Positions 7,351 to 8,554 of a DNA stretch of 8,554 nucleotides are shown piece by piece. Origin of the DNA: JBMNNU01 sp050942695 (GTDB lineage Bacteria > Chloroflexota > UBA6077); contig JBMNNU010000131.1 of NCBI GenBank assembly GCA_050942695.1, forward strand, positions 1 through 8,554. Reading direction: 5' to 3'. The notes below the pieces were generated by a model. The model did no database searches, was not told the origin of the DNA, and worked only from the letters and a program-made list of their open reading frames with translations. The position numbers and the translations under genes were made by a program. Position 1 is the first letter of the stretch. The number at the start of each line of letters is the position of its first letter.

Positions 7351-8085
7351 TTGGATCTCAATGAAGTGAAACGGCGAGTCGTCGAAACAGGCTGTTTTGA
7401 TCGATCCGAGAACGAGCGGATCTTTCGCAAGTTCTTCGCTACCGTGCCCATCTCCTTCTTGCAGATCGTGGAAAGGTACAACCTCGGCAAAAGACGGGTA
7501 GTCGATGTGGGGTGTGGCTACGGCCACTACCTGATCCATTTCGGCCCTGGCTCTATCGGGCTCGATGCAAACGAACGAAGCCGCCAGTTTGCCCAGTCTA
7601 TTGGTCTCGATGTGGTAGATTGCAACGTTGAAGACGCGATCCCTCTTGCTCCTGAATCGTTCGAGGCCGTCTGGTGCGCTAACCTGCTCGAGCACCTTGT
7701 AGCCCCTCACCTGCTGTTGAACCGACTCCACCGGATTCTCGCATCGGACGGACTATTGATAGCCAAGGTACCTGTTATCCCGCCCTGGTTCGTCAGAGAG
7801 GGGGTTAGGTTACTCCGCCGCCCTCTGGGGTACGAGGCTTCGGAGCATATAAACGCCTATACACCAGCCACCTTCGCTTTTTCGCTGGATAGGGCTGGCT
7901 TTCGTGTTCTGGAATCGGTTTCGATCGCATTTCGGAACCCGTTTCTACAAACGGTCACAGCCCCACTCACCCGCCGGTGGGGCGCCAGTATCACTATAGT
8001 CGCCCGAAAAGACCCGACCTTCGTCTATCCGGACAAAAGGTTGGACTCGTTCGATCCCAGTTGGATGGAGGCGAGTTACCGTTAG
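7351..8085 (+). CDS. Class I SAM-dependent methyltransferase
   Basis: This 244-residue protein has a Rossmann-type SAM-binding core. Motif I is VVDVGCGYGHY (50-60, with D52, G54, G56, G58). D72 in IGLDAN, after the second strand, is placed to bind the ribose of SAM. VDCNVEDAIPL (89-99) precedes the fourth-strand region VWCANLLEHL (107-116), and RLHRILASDGLLIAKVP (125-141) is the usual post-motif helix and strand. This resembles the Methyltransf_11/Methyltransf_23 families, common in O-antigen and capsule clusters, where they methylate sugars or cap chains. The true acceptor is not shown. It begins 5 bases after the GT4 stop, and the next glycosyltransferase starts 4 bases after its own stop. 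There is no membrane helix. EHINAYTP (165-172) lies in the C-terminal half and could contribute to the acceptor site. Confidence 0.9.
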   Translation: MDLNEVKRRVVETGCFDRSENERIFRKFFATVPISFLQIVERYNLGKRRVVDVGCGYGHYLIHFGPGSIGLDANERSRQFAQSIGLDVVDCNVEDAIPLAPESFEAVWCANLLEHLVAPHLLLNRLHRILASDGLLIAKVPVIPPWFVREGVRLLRRPLGYEASEHINAYTPATFAFSLDRAGFRVLESVSIAFRNPFLQTVTAPLTRRWGASITIVARKDPTFVYPDKRLDSFDPSWMEASYR

Positions 8086-8089
8086 GACT

Positions 8090-8554
8090 ATGTCGATTCT
8101 GCAGCTCAGCCCCATCCCCTTTTCAGAACAGGCTGTGGTCGGCGGAGGTGAGCGTTACCCCACAGAGCTGAGCCGGGCCCTGGCTAAATATGAGCCCACC
8201 ACCCTCGTATCCTTCGCCGAGAAGATGTCTGTGAGGCATGAGGGCAATCTCACAATTAAGATCTACCCGGTGATACGATATGTCGACGGGAAACGTGTCA
8301 ATCCCCTCTGTCCCTGGTTTCTTGGAGAGCTTTTCGGCCATGACGTTATCCACTGCCATCAATACCAGACACTAATTACCAACATGGCCGTTATGCTCGG
8401 TTCTTGGCTGCGTAAGAAGACGTTCGCTACCGACCATGGGGGTGGCGGGAAGAACTACAGCCGAAGACTCGGTATCGCCAATAGGTTAACCGGCTTTCTG
8501 CCCGTTTCACGCTTCTCAGTAACCTTTTTCCCCGATCTAGCACATAAAACTTCG
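8090..8554 (+). CDS. N-terminal part of a second GT-B/GT4-like glycosyltransferase (3' truncated by window)
   Basis: An open frame of 155 codons runs from ATG 8090 to the last base of the window without a stop. The translation starts MSILQLSPIPFSE and carries GGGERYPTELSRALAK (18-33), the glycine-rich loop and first helix of GT4-type acceptor domains. DVIHCHQYQTLITNMAV (85-101) is the typical 'V-H-x-H' strand, followed by TDHGG (114-118) and LPVSRFS (137-143), which match the late N-terminal domain. The donor-binding domain with the E-X7-E motif would lie beyond the edge. The start is 4 bases after the methyltransferase stop. Only a weak AGGA at 8084-8087 precedes it, so coupling is likely. 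The overlapping minus-strand frame here is a shadow. Confidence 0.85.
   Translation, partial: MSILQLSPIPFSEQAVVGGGERYPTELSRALAKYEPTTLVSFAEKMSVRHEGNLTIKIYPVIRYVDGKRVNPLCPWFLGELFGHDVIHCHQYQTLITNMAVMLGSWLRKKTFATDHGGGGKNYSRRLGIANRLTGFLPVSRFSVTFFPDLAHKTS

Overview
The window holds a bacterial surface-glycan (exopolysaccharide, lipopolysaccharide-like or glycolipid) gene neighbourhood. It contains five complete genes and two genes cut by the window edges. Base composition is moderate (roughly 50-55% G+C by eye), coding is dense, and GTG and TTG starts are used next to good Shine-Dalgarno sites. No rRNA, tRNA, CRISPR array or mobile element was seen. A GT39-type membrane transferase, a YfhO-type membrane protein and a radical SAM gene together would fit a Chloroflexota-like environmental bacterium. 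This is a weak guess from gene content; nothing in the window fixes the phylum.

Layout. (1) Bases 3-578, plus strand: the 3' end of an unrecognised multi-pass membrane protein whose frame is still open at the left edge. (2) Bases 592-3105, minus strand, converging on it with a 13-base gap: a large YfhO-family membrane protein, probably a GT-C type glycosyltransferase. (3) Bases 3106-3265: a 160-base divergent intergenic region with a candidate promoter on each strand. (4) Bases 3266-8554, plus strand: a tight run of five genes with junctions of 4 bases, a 4-base overlap, 5 bases and 4 bases. These are a radical SAM enzyme with a twitch/SPASM-like cysteine tail, a GT39/ArnT-like membrane glycosyltransferase, a GT4 glycosyltransferase, a class I SAM-dependent methyltransferase, and the first 155 residues of a second GT-B glycosyltransferase that runs off the right edge.

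How they could work together (inference). The two GT-B enzymes would extend a lipid-linked glycan on the cytoplasmic face. The methyltransferase and radical SAM enzyme would modify a sugar, lipid or cap. The membrane transferases (GT39 type and YfhO type) would move sugars from polyprenyl-phosphate donors to an acceptor on the outer face of the membrane. The substrate of the radical SAM enzyme cannot be read from the sequence and is the main functional unknown.

The most unusual DNA-level feature is a tandem heptanucleotide repeat (four units) early in the GT39 coding region. Because 7 is not a multiple of 3, gain or loss of one unit would truncate the protein before or at its catalytic loop. 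That makes it a possible phase-variation site.
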